From Chitinophaga niabensis (lineage in GTDB: Bacteria; Bacteroidota; Bacteroidia; Chitinophagales; Chitinophagaceae), in contig NZ_CP154260.1 of NCBI RefSeq assembly GCF_039545795.1, positions 1,555,001 through 1,619,000 of the forward strand: 64,000 nucleotides of DNA. The letters run 5' to 3'. Both the position numbers and the translations under genes were made by a program. Position 1 is the first letter of the stretch; every line of letters begins with the position of its first letter. The notes under the pieces were generated by a model. It searched no databases and had not been told where the DNA came from. It saw only the letters and a program-made list of their open reading frames with translations. This document shows, piece after piece, positions 53,110 through 60,650 of the stretch.

Positions 53110-53251
53110 GGCCTTTTGCGGCCTTGTATTGGCCTTGTAATGGCCTTAAACGGCCTCGTGACGGCCTTGATCGGCCTTGTAACGGCCTCGTGACGGCCTC
53201 AATCGGCCTTGTAACGGCCTTGCGCCGGCCTGATTCCGCAATTCTTCGGCC
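53110..53251. repeat. helically phased GGCC array
   Basis: Thirteen GGCC motifs start at 53110, 53120, 53131, 53142, 53152, 53163, 53173, 53184, 53195, 53205, 53216, 53227 and 53248. Eleven of the twelve steps are 10 or 11 bp and the last is 21, a mean of 10.6 bp per turn. The spacers are mostly TTGTAAC, TCGTGAC or TTGATC. The array is noncoding, between the PepSY gene and the P-loop gene. It has no known name; it could be a structured DNA site, a nucleoid-protein site, a degenerate tandem repeat or a complex RNA hairpin. Confidence 0.85.
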
Positions 53252-53272
53252 TCATCCAGTATATTTACGGTA

Positions 53273-53755
53273 ATGAAGATTACCCTTATCACCGGAATGT
53301 CCGCTACTGGAAAGAGTACCGTAATAAGAGATCTGGTCTCTCGTGGCCATAAAGCAATAGACCTGGATACGGAAGCCTTTTCAGTATGGGTGGATGCAAC
53401 CGGAGATGACGATGAGGTAAAACCAGGCAAAGACTGGGTATGGAATGAACCCCGTGTGCTGGAACTCCTGCAGCATAAGGAGCCACTTTTTGTAAGCGGT
53501 TGCGCGAGTAATATGGCTAAGTTTTACCCTTATTTTGATCATATCATACTGCTTACGGCACCAGATGCGGTAATCGTTCAGCGCCTTAGCCAAAGGCAAG
53601 GCAACGCTTATGGCCAATCGCCGGAAGAAGCAGAACGTGTGCTTCGGCTGAAACAGGTGATAGAACCATTGCTCAGAGAAGATGCGGATCTGGAAATAGA
53701 TACAAGCGTGGCAGATCAGTCCGCTGCAGAATTAATTCTGAGGCATACCGAATAA
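53273..53755 (+). CDS. small P-loop kinase-like ATPase
   Basis: The 160-residue protein has a Walker A motif GMSATGKST (8-16) and the layout of shikimate or adenylate kinase-like small P-loop kinases: DLDTEAFS near residue 30, EPLFVSGCASN in the middle, and IILLTAPDAVIVQRLSQRQGN as the lid region. The phosphate acceptor is unknown; these proteins phosphorylate small molecules or act in repair of nucleotides or RNA. It begins 21 bp after the last GGCC motif and is monocistronic between that array and the permease gene. Confidence 0.85.
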   Translation: MKITLITGMSATGKSTVIRDLVSRGHKAIDLDTEAFSVWVDATGDDDEVKPGKDWVWNEPRVLELLQHKEPLFVSGCASNMAKFYPYFDHIILLTAPDAVIVQRLSQRQGNAYGQSPEEAERVLRLKQVIEPLLREDADLEIDTSVADQSAAELILRHTE

Positions 53756-53874
53756 TAGGAAATGTATCAAAACCGGACAGTTTTTGTGTCGAAAGCGGAC
53801 AAGGTAAAATAATAACTCCGCTGTAAATCAACCTTTTGCCTGTCCGGCATCCTGTTTGTACACCACGGTATGCC

Positions 53875-56253
53875 ATGATTAAAAACTTCTTCAAAGTCGC
53901 TTACCGTAACCTTCTGCGCAACAAAGGCTTTTCCGTGATCAATATTACAGGACTGGCTATTGGTATGTCTGCAGCTATCCTTATCCTCCTGTGGATCCAG
54001 GACGAGCTGAGCTATGATGAGTTTCATGAAAATAAGGACAGGATCTACGAGGTATGGAACCGCGTACCATTTGATGGTAAGCTTTCCTTATGGAATTCCG
54101 TACCCTCACCATTAGGCCCTGCACTGGAAAAGGACATACCTGAAGTGGAGCGCGCAGTAAGGGTGGTGTCGTATGAGGGATTGCTTTCGGTAGGAGATAA
54201 AAAAATAGTGAAGTCGGGCCAAATGGTGGATACCGGTTTTTTGCAGATGTTCAGCTTCCCTATGCTGGAAGGTGATCCTTCTACTGCGCTGAACGAGGTG
54301 CATTCACTGGTACTGACGGAAAGTACTGCTAAGGCTTTATTCGGTAATGAAGAGGCATTGGGTAAGATAGTAAAACTGGAGAACCGGGATAATTTTACGG
54401 TTACGGGTATTGTAAAAGATCCGCCGTCTAATTCAAGGTTCGATTTTGAATACCTGTTGCCCATGGCATATAAAAAATACGGCGAGGGGCAGGACCTGGG
54501 CTGGTCTGATAACAGTACGCCTACTTATGTAATACTGAGGCCAAATGCAAGCTTTGCTACTGTGTCTGCTAAAATCAAAGACCTGAAGCAAAGGTATGAT
54601 GGCGGTGAAGCGAAAGAGTTGAAATGGGAGTATCTCATTTATCCGCTCAAACGCTGGCATTTATATTCAAGTTTTACCAATGGAGAAGAGGATAACAATG
54701 GCCGTATTGGATTTGTAAAACTATTTGCCATCATTGCTGGCTTCATATTATTGATCGCATGTATCAATTTTATGAATCTCAGTACAGCAAGAAGTGAGAA
54801 ACGGGCAAAGGAAGTAGGCATACGAAAATCAATAGGGGCACAGAAAAGCTCACTGATCAGCCAGTTTATAGGAGAATCTGTTTTTCTTGCCTTACTGGCA
54901 GGTATCATAGCGCTCCTTATTGTGCAGGTATCCCTGCCTGCCTACAATAAGCTTACTGATAAAGCACTTTTCATCAACTATGGCAATATCTATACCTGGA
55001 TAGCATTTGTGGGCTTTATCCTGTTCACTGGTCTGCTGGCCGGCAGTTATCCTGCCTTCTTCCTTTCCTCTTTCCAACCGGTTAAAGTATTGAAAGGCAC
55101 ATTTAAAAAAGCAAACGCACTCGTAACGCCCAGAAAGGTGTTAGTGGTGTTGCAGTTCACATTTGCGATTGTGCTCATCATTTGTACTATTATCGTAAAG
55201 CAGCAGATAGACTATGCCCGCGACCGGAAAATAGGGTATAACAAAGATCATCTCGTTTATCATTTCATGACGGGCGATATACCTAAGAACTTCGAACTGA
55301 TAAAAAATGAATTGATCTCATCCGGTATTGCAAGATCGATCACCAGAACCAATTCTCCGATCACTGACAGATGGAGCGATGGATGGGGGCAGAGTTGGGA
55401 AGGTAAGGACCCTAATGATAAAACATCTTTTGACCGGTTTTTGTCTGATGAAGATCTGGGGAATACCGTTGGCCTGCAGTTTGTACAGGGCCGTGATTTT
55501 GATCTGAAAAAGTTCCCGACAGATTCAACAGGGCTTATTATCAATGAATCCGCCCTGAAAGTGATGAAGTTTAAAGATCCGATCGGAAAAGTAGTAGGAG
55601 ACCTTGGTATCGACTGGCACATTGTAGGAGTGGTGAAAGATTTTATATTGACCAATCCTTACGAACCAATAAACCCTTTGTTGATATGTGGAGCTAAGAG
55701 CCGCTTCATGACCTTCCAGGTGATGCAGATAAAACTAAACGGAGGTAATGCTACGGATAAAAACCTGGGCAGGGCAGAAGCTATTTTTAGAAAATATAAT
55801 CCTGAATATCCCTTTGATATAAAGTTTGTAGACCAGGCCTATGCGAAGAATTTTGAGCGGGAGAAGCTGCAGGGTACACTCGCTGCTTTATTTGCCGGCC
55901 TCACTATATTTATTTCATGCCTTGGTTTATTTGGCCTGGCTACCTATATGGCAGAGAACAGGGTCAAAGAGATCGGCATTAGAAAAATACTGGGTGCATC
56001 CGTAACCGGCATCACCACCTTGTTATCAAAAGACTTTGTGAAACTGGTGCTCATTTCACTTTTAATAGCTACACCACTTGCATGGTGGGGGATGGATAAA
56101 TGGCTGCAGAATTATTCATACCGGGTGGGTATTGAATGGTGGGTGTTTGCATTAGCAGGTGCTTTGTCTGTATTGATAGCATTGCTCACGGTAAGTTACC
56201 AATCCATAAGAGCAGCGTTGGGTAATCCGGTGAAAAGCCTGAGAGCGGAATAG
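53875..56253 (+). CDS. FtsX/MacB-type ABC transporter permease
   Basis: I prefer the ATG at 53875 (792 residues, MIKNFFKVAYRNLLRNKGFS), the common start of this family, over 53836. It has a first membrane helix (VINITGLAIGMSAAILILLWI), a MacB periplasmic domain (about 50-280) and an FtsX core (FMNLSTARSEKRAKEVGIRKSIGA). A second periplasmic domain and a second FtsX core (MAENRVKEIGIRKILGASVTGI) follow, and it ends NPVKSLRAE. Unlike the permease at 29.6 kb it lacks the N-terminal prefix domain. No ATPase gene is adjacent. A likely role is export or an envelope-stress response. Confidence 0.92.
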   Translation: MIKNFFKVAYRNLLRNKGFSVINITGLAIGMSAAILILLWIQDELSYDEFHENKDRIYEVWNRVPFDGKLSLWNSVPSPLGPALEKDIPEVERAVRVVSYEGLLSVGDKKIVKSGQMVDTGFLQMFSFPMLEGDPSTALNEVHSLVLTESTAKALFGNEEALGKIVKLENRDNFTVTGIVKDPPSNSRFDFEYLLPMAYKKYGEGQDLGWSDNSTPTYVILRPNASFATVSAKIKDLKQRYDGGEAKELKWEYLIYPLKRWHLYSSFTNGEEDNNGRIGFVKLFAIIAGFILLIACINFMNLSTARSEKRAKEVGIRKSIGAQKSSLISQFIGESVFLALLAGIIALLIVQVSLPAYNKLTDKALFINYGNIYTWIAFVGFILFTGLLAGSYPAFFLSSFQPVKVLKGTFKKANALVTPRKVLVVLQFTFAIVLIICTIIVKQQIDYARDRKIGYNKDHLVYHFMTGDIPKNFELIKNELISSGIARSITRTNSPITDRWSDGWGQSWEGKDPNDKTSFDRFLSDEDLGNTVGLQFVQGRDFDLKKFPTDSTGLIINESALKVMKFKDPIGKVVGDLGIDWHIVGVVKDFILTNPYEPINPLLICGAKSRFMTFQVMQIKLNGGNATDKNLGRAEAIFRKYNPEYPFDIKFVDQAYAKNFEREKLQGTLAALFAGLTIFISCLGLFGLATYMAENRVKEIGIRKILGASVTGITTLLSKDFVKLVLISLLIATPLAWWGMDKWLQNYSYRVGIEWWVFALAGALSVLIALLTVSYQSIRAALGNPVKSLRAE

Positions 56254-56275
56254 AATCTTTTAAACTTACGAATAG

Positions 56276-56303
56276 AAAAGCTCCTCGTTCGCGTGGGGCT
56301 TTT
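56276..56303. terminator. terminator between the permease gene and the DeoR gene
   Basis: AAAAGCTCC (56276-56284) pairs with GGGGCTTTT (56295-56303) with one wobble and a 10-base loop. It lies between convergent genes and can serve both. Confidence 0.72.
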
Positions 56304-56308
56304 GGCAT

Positions 56309-57061
56309 TTATAAAACGGTTAATCCTTCTTTACTGTACGCCGCCATCATCGGATGGTCATATGAAAGCTCCGTTACCAGGTAATCCACCTGGTTAAGGT
56401 CGCAGATCCTCAGCCTCCGGCTGCTGTTCAGTTTCTCACTGATGCAGAGCACCGCCGTTTTACGGGCAGAACGGATAATGGCTTTTTTTACCTGCACAAT
56501 TTCCCAGTCTACATCCGTTAGCCCCTCTTCAGAAGAAAATCCATTGGCGCCCAGCAGGCAAAGGTCTGCTTTGATCTCGGCCAGCTGGTTGATCACGCTG
56601 GAACCGGTATGCAGGTTTGCGTTCTTACAAAGTTTGCCTCCTATGGTGATCACCTCCAGGTTGCTCTTTTCAGATAATGTAATGGCCACTTGCGGGCTGA
56701 TGGTAAAGAAGGTTACCGTCAGGTGATCCGGGATGATCTTCGCAAACTCAAGCATGGTAGTGCCACCTTCAGTAAGTATCACCATATCTTTTTTGATCAG
56801 GGATAATGTTTTTTCTGCGATCACCTGCTTGGAGTCCTTTGCATAGACCGTGCTGTCTTTCATGAACGGTGTAGCCAGGGATTTGCTGATGGCCCCGCCA
56901 TGCACTTTAATAATATATCCATCCTCCACCAGCTCCTTCAGGTCGCGGCGTACGGTGTCCTCCGAAACATCCAGCAGGACGCTGAGGTCGTTGGATAATA
57001 CCTTGTTATGCAGGTTCACTTCCCGCATGATCAGCTTATGTCGTTCTTCTTTGATCATCAT
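56309..57061 (-). CDS. DeoR-family transcriptional regulator
   Basis: The 250-residue protein has the N-terminal DeoR winged helix (EERHKLIMREVNLHNKV, DLSVLLDVSEDTVRRDLKELVEDGYIIKVHGGAIS) and the C-terminal sugar-phosphate-binding domain (VILTEGGTTMLEFAKIIPDH, GANGFSSEEGLTDVD). Members sense a phosphorylated sugar and usually act as repressors. It is divergent from the murQ-kinase operon across a 283-bp gap that contains three copies of a 12-mer; an amino-sugar phosphate such as MurNAc-6-P or GlcNAc-6-P is the natural effector candidate (inference). Confidence 0.94.
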   Translation of the reverse strand: MMIKEERHKLIMREVNLHNKVLSNDLSVLLDVSEDTVRRDLKELVEDGYIIKVHGGAISKSLATPFMKDSTVYAKDSKQVIAEKTLSLIKKDMVILTEGGTTMLEFAKIIPDHLTVTFFTISPQVAITLSEKSNLEVITIGGKLCKNANLHTGSSVINQLAEIKADLCLLGANGFSSEEGLTDVDWEIVQVKKAIIRSARKTAVLCISEKLNSSRRLRICDLNQVDYLVTELSYDHPMMAAYSKEGLTVL

Positions 57062-57084
57062 ATCGGCCCTGAAGGTATGCGTTT

Positions 57085-57124
57085 ATTTGCGTTTTTGAAG
57101 TTCAGGTCAAATAAAAACGCAAAT
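57085..57124. promoter_or_regulatory. inverted 12-mer pair, candidate DeoR operator (proximal)
   Basis: ATTTGCGTTTTT (57085-57096) and its exact reverse complement AAAAACGCAAAT (57113-57124) form a perfect inverted repeat 24 bp upstream of the DeoR start. This is the form expected for an autoregulatory operator. Confidence 0.75.
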
Positions 57125-57174
57125 GAATAGATGTTGGATGTGGCTATATTCTCAATAGTTCTGTTTTATTAACT

Positions 57175-57195
57175 AAAACCATGCTTTATGGTTTT
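57175..57195. promoter_or_regulatory. secondary inverted repeat in the DeoR/murQ region
   Basis: AAAACCAT (57175-57182) and ATGGTTTT (57188-57195) form a perfect 8-bp inverted repeat with a GCTTT spacer, between the two clusters of 12-mers. Possibly a site for a second regulator. Confidence 0.4.
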
Positions 57196-57282
57196 ATAAC
57201 TGAAAATTTAGCATCAAATAAGCCTAAATAAGAATTAAAAATGATGTATTTACCTGTCTAAAAAACTGCATTGTAGATTATG

Positions 57283-57294
57283 ATTTGCGTTTTT
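57283..57294. promoter_or_regulatory. third copy of the 12-mer, candidate DeoR half-site (murQ-proximal)
   Basis: ATTTGCGTTTTT occurs exactly, 51 bp upstream of the murQ start and about 160 bp from the inverted pair. A near -7 box TATATTTA (57302-57309) follows it, so binding here would cover the murQ promoter. Confidence 0.65.
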
Positions 57295-57344
57295 GTGCAG
57301 TTATATTTATCGAAATAAACGATCAAATACGTAATATTCGAACC

Positions 57345-58166
57345 ATGAACATCTTAAAAGTAACAGAAGAGCCTTCCAGGTACAGGCATCTTGAAAAAAT
57401 GACCATTGAAGAGATCACTGCTCATATTAACCGGGAAGACCAGTTAGTAGCGCTGGCGGTGGAAAAAGCCTTGCCGTATCTGAATGCATTGATCAATGCG
57501 GTGGTAAGGAAATTGCAGCACGGTGGAAGGATGTTTTACCTGGGGGCTGGCAGCGGCGGCCGTTTATCAGTGCTGGATGTAATTGAAATGCCTACCACTT
57601 ACGGCGTCCCAAAGGGGCTTTTGAATTCAGTATTGGCGGGAGGTACAGATCACCTCGTAGAAGCACGGGAAGAAATGGAAGACGATACGGAAGAAGGATG
57701 GAAACAATTGCAACTGCAGCAGATCAGTAAGAATGATATTGTGATCGGTATTTCAGCAAGCGGCACTACGCCCTTTGTATTGGAAGGTTTGAAGCAATGC
57801 AGGCAACATGGAATAGCCACTGGTTGTATTGTGAGCAATCCGGGTTCTCCTATTGCGGCCCAGGCAGACTTCCCGGTAGAAGTGATCACAGGGCCTGAAT
57901 TTGTTACAGGCAGTACCCGTATGAAATGTGGTACGGCACAGAAGATGATCTTCGATATCATCAGTACCACTACCATGATACAACTCGGCAGAGTAGAAGA
58001 TAACCGCATGGTGAATGTTGCGCTGATCAATAACAAGATCATCGACAGGGCTGTAAAGATGCTGATGATAAAAGCAGACATCCGGGATTACGAAGCAGCA
58101 AAAGAATTACTGATGGCTCATGGGAGCGTAAGAAAAGCATTAGATCATCTCTCAGCAAGAACTTAA
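57345..58166 (+). CDS. murQ: N-acetylmuramic acid 6-phosphate etherase
   Basis: From the ATG at 57345 (273 residues) the protein matches MurQ: EEITAHINREDQLVALAVEKALP, then the SIS-fold block YLGAGSGGRLSVLDVIEMPTTYG with the catalytic glutamate in the IEMP turn. ISASGTTPFVLEGL and GSTRMKCGTAQKMIFDIIST follow. It cleaves the lactyl ether of MurNAc-6-P to give GlcNAc-6-P and lactate, the key step of peptidoglycan amino-sugar recycling. An earlier in-frame ATG (57285) would overlap the third 12-mer and the promoter-like box, so it is less likely. The kinase gene follows 2 bp downstream. Confidence 0.93.
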   Translation: MNILKVTEEPSRYRHLEKMTIEEITAHINREDQLVALAVEKALPYLNALINAVVRKLQHGGRMFYLGAGSGGRLSVLDVIEMPTTYGVPKGLLNSVLAGGTDHLVEAREEMEDDTEEGWKQLQLQQISKNDIVIGISASGTTPFVLEGLKQCRQHGIATGCIVSNPGSPIAAQADFPVEVITGPEFVTGSTRMKCGTAQKMIFDIISTTTMIQLGRVEDNRMVNVALINNKIIDRAVKMLMIKADIRDYEAAKELLMAHGSVRKALDHLSART

Positions 58167-58168
58167 AC

Positions 58169-59026
58169 ATGATATTGATTGCAGATGGAGGATCTACCAA
58201 AGCCAACTGGTGCCTGATCCACCCGGAAAACGAGGTGTTGTATTTCAGCACGGAAGGATATAACCCGTACTACGTAGATAGTCATTACATCCATCAATCA
58301 CTGCACAATGCATTGCCTGCGGAAGTGCCGCGTGCGGAAGTAACAGCAGTGCATTTTTATGGTGCAGGCTGTGAGCCTTCTACGGAGGCGGTGATCATAC
58401 AAGGCCTCAGTGCATTATTTGAGCATGCGGAGGTAACCGTGGGCAGTGATCTGCTGGCCGCCGCTCAGGCATTATTAGGTAATAAGCCGGGTTTTGCAGC
58501 TATTCTCGGAACAGGCACCAACACCTGCCTGTATGATGGGAAACAGGTTATCCACTCCATTGATCCCTTAGGTTATATGCTGGGAGATGAAGGGAGCGGT
58601 AGCTATATCGGGAAGAAATTGCTGACCGCCTATTGCCGTGAATATCTTCCGCTCCCGCTGCGGCAGGAGTTCCTGGCTGTTTATGGATTAACAAAGGAGC
58701 GCATCATGGAGCGTGTGTACAAAGATCCGATGGCTAATCGTTTTTGTGCCGGGTTCACAAAATTTGTAAAACAGCATCTCAACGATCCATATATACATCA
58801 GCTCGCAGCAGATGCCTTTCATGATTTCTTTCGTTCCCTTGTTTGCCACTATCCGGGTTATGAAGGTTATACGCTTAATTGCGTAGGTTCTATCGCCTTT
58901 CATTTTGAAGAGATACTGAAGGAAACCGCTATGCATTACGGTATGACTACCGGCAGGATCATCCAGGATCCGATACAGGGTTTGGCAGACTATTACCATT
59001 CAAAAATATCCGCGATGAAGGGTTAA
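58169..59026 (+). CDS. BadF/BadG-type amino-sugar kinase (probable GlcNAc/MurNAc kinase)
   Basis: The 285-residue protein has the ASKHA-type ATPase blocks of the BadF/BcrA family sugar kinases: DGGSTKANWCL at the N-terminus, AILGTGTNTC near 110, and LGDEGSGSYIGKKLL near 135. Enzymes of this type include N-acetylglucosamine kinases and the MurK-type MurNAc/GlcNAc kinase. Its position 2 bp after murQ suggests that it makes MurNAc-6-P from MurNAc, the substrate of MurQ. The reaction is inferred from family and neighbour. Confidence 0.88.
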   Translation: MILIADGGSTKANWCLIHPENEVLYFSTEGYNPYYVDSHYIHQSLHNALPAEVPRAEVTAVHFYGAGCEPSTEAVIIQGLSALFEHAEVTVGSDLLAAAQALLGNKPGFAAILGTGTNTCLYDGKQVIHSIDPLGYMLGDEGSGSYIGKKLLTAYCREYLPLPLRQEFLAVYGLTKERIMERVYKDPMANRFCAGFTKFVKQHLNDPYIHQLAADAFHDFFRSLVCHYPGYEGYTLNCVGSIAFHFEEILKETAMHYGMTTGRIIQDPIQGLADYYHSKISAMKG

Positions 59027-59158
59027 AGGAGGCTCCCGGCGCCAATTATTACAATTTGTTGTTGTTATGTTAACAATTCGATAATGATCAACCATGTTCT
59101 TTGTGTGACATTGGGTCGATCTGAATCTGAATTTCTAACCTTTAAACTATAAGCTGGT

Positions 59159-60580
59159 ATGAAGAAGCTTTTACCCCTGGCGCTGGTATTTATTTTTGCA
59201 TGTAAAGACAAAAACGGTGTTGATCCAAAAGAAGATCGTCCGGAATTTAAGAACCGCTCTAACGCAGAATTACTGATTACTATTGATCCCGCTTTTTCCA
59301 ATGTCAGTGCTTATACCCTTATAAGCAGCAGTGATACCATACCCGGGTTTAAGGATTTTGTGTATGGCGGTACTCCTGACGGACAAGGGTTTTTGAAAAA
59401 CCCTGATGGATCAGGATATATAATGGTTACAAATCATGAGAATCCCTGGGCTATCTCAAGGGTTTATCTCGATAAAAAATTAAATCCTGTAAAAGGAGAA
59501 TATATTCTTAATTCCCAGGGGGCTACAACACGCTTGTGTTCTGGTTCCCTTGCTACGCCGCAGGAACATGGTTTCCCCAAATATACATTCTTAAGCACGG
59601 GAGAAAGTAATGTAAATGCAATGACGCATGAGATTGATCCGGTTGGGGCAGCAAATGCCAGCGATGCCACACGTAAGAAACCAGCTCTTGGGAAGTTTAG
59701 CGGAGAAAACGCAGTTCCGCTGGCTAAAGATGCTTATCCAGGGAAAACAGTAATTATATTAGGTGAAGATGATTCCAATGGACAGGTTTATTTGTATGTG
59801 TCTAACACACCCGGTGACCTGGAAAACGGGAAATTATATGCATTACGCAGAACCAACCTGAACCAGATTGAAACCAGCATGAGCAAGGGGAATACTTATG
59901 ATGTGGAATTCATTGAAGTGCCCAATGCGAAAAATATTACCGGTCCGGAAATGGAAGCGTTAAATGGTACTTTAAAATCCATACAGTTTGCCCGTGTGGA
60001 AGACCTGGACTATAGGAAAGGTGGTGGCGCAAATAGCCGGGAAGTTTATTTTACAGCAACCGGGATAAGCGGTGTTCCTGAAAAAACATATTGGGGACGT
60101 ATTTACCGTCTTAAGATGGATGCTGGTAATCCTCTGATCGGAAAGCTGGAGATCATAGAAGATGGTGATCTGAATCCGGGAAATGAGATAATTAATCCGG
60201 ATAACCTGTGTGTAACCCAAAATTATGTTTATATACAGGAGGATGGCGATTCGTATTTCCCCGGTGCATCCCATAATTCACTTATCTGGCAGTATGATAT
60301 TGCCAAAGGTACTAAGAAGAAGATGATTGACATGAAAAACAAAACGCTGGGCAGTACGAAATATAATCCTGCTAATGATCAGCGATTTGCTACCTGGGAA
60401 CACGGTGCTATGCTCGATGTTTCCGATATTATCGGAGAGCCAAATACTTTTATCATCAATATACACGCCCATACCTGGGTTGAAGGCAATAAATTTTTGA
60501 ATCCCAGTAAAGCCACTTCAAATGTTCAGTCATATGCCGGTGGCGGCCAAACCATTATATTGAAAGGAATACCTAAATAA
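59159..60580 (+). CDS. PhoX-like (DUF839) lipoprotein
   Basis: The 473-residue protein has a lipoprotein signal (FIFACKDK, Cys15) and the PhoX/DUF839 propeller pattern: MVTNHENP near 90, EDLDYRK and REVYFTATG in the middle, then INPDNLCVTQNYVYIQEDG and WEHGAMLDVSD. PhoX enzymes are Ca/Fe-dependent alkaline phosphatases; several DUF839 proteins have no proven activity, so phosphatase function is not certain. A near-consensus -7 box TAACCTTTA lies about 20 bp upstream. A strong terminator follows, yet the next two genes are haem proteins in the same direction, and a shared role is possible. Confidence 0.82.
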   Translation: MKKLLPLALVFIFACKDKNGVDPKEDRPEFKNRSNAELLITIDPAFSNVSAYTLISSSDTIPGFKDFVYGGTPDGQGFLKNPDGSGYIMVTNHENPWAISRVYLDKKLNPVKGEYILNSQGATTRLCSGSLATPQEHGFPKYTFLSTGESNVNAMTHEIDPVGAANASDATRKKPALGKFSGENAVPLAKDAYPGKTVIILGEDDSNGQVYLYVSNTPGDLENGKLYALRRTNLNQIETSMSKGNTYDVEFIEVPNAKNITGPEMEALNGTLKSIQFARVEDLDYRKGGGANSREVYFTATGISGVPEKTYWGRIYRLKMDAGNPLIGKLEIIEDGDLNPGNEIINPDNLCVTQNYVYIQEDGDSYFPGASHNSLIWQYDIAKGTKKKMIDMKNKTLGSTKYNPANDQRFATWEHGAMLDVSDIIGEPNTFIINIHAHTWVEGNKFLNPSKATSNVQSYAGGGQTIILKGIPK

Positions 60581-60599
60581 ATTTAATGTTGAAAAAAAC

Positions 60600-60634
60600 A
60601 ATCCCCTATCTGTAAATAGATAGGGGATTTTTAT
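60600..60634 (+). terminator. terminator after the PhoX-like gene
   Basis: A perfect 12-bp stem, AATCCCCTATCT (60600-60611) with AGATAGGGGATT (60618-60629), a 6-base loop and a TTTTTATATT run. Confidence 0.88.
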
Positions 60635-60650
60635 ATTATTAATCATCTGT

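Noticed and set aside
53146..53430. 95-codon - strand frame crossing the GGCC array
   Set aside because: It overlaps the P-loop kinase gene on the other strand and its N-terminal half is only the kinase complement; the RPLQGRLRP-like part is the repeat read as protein.
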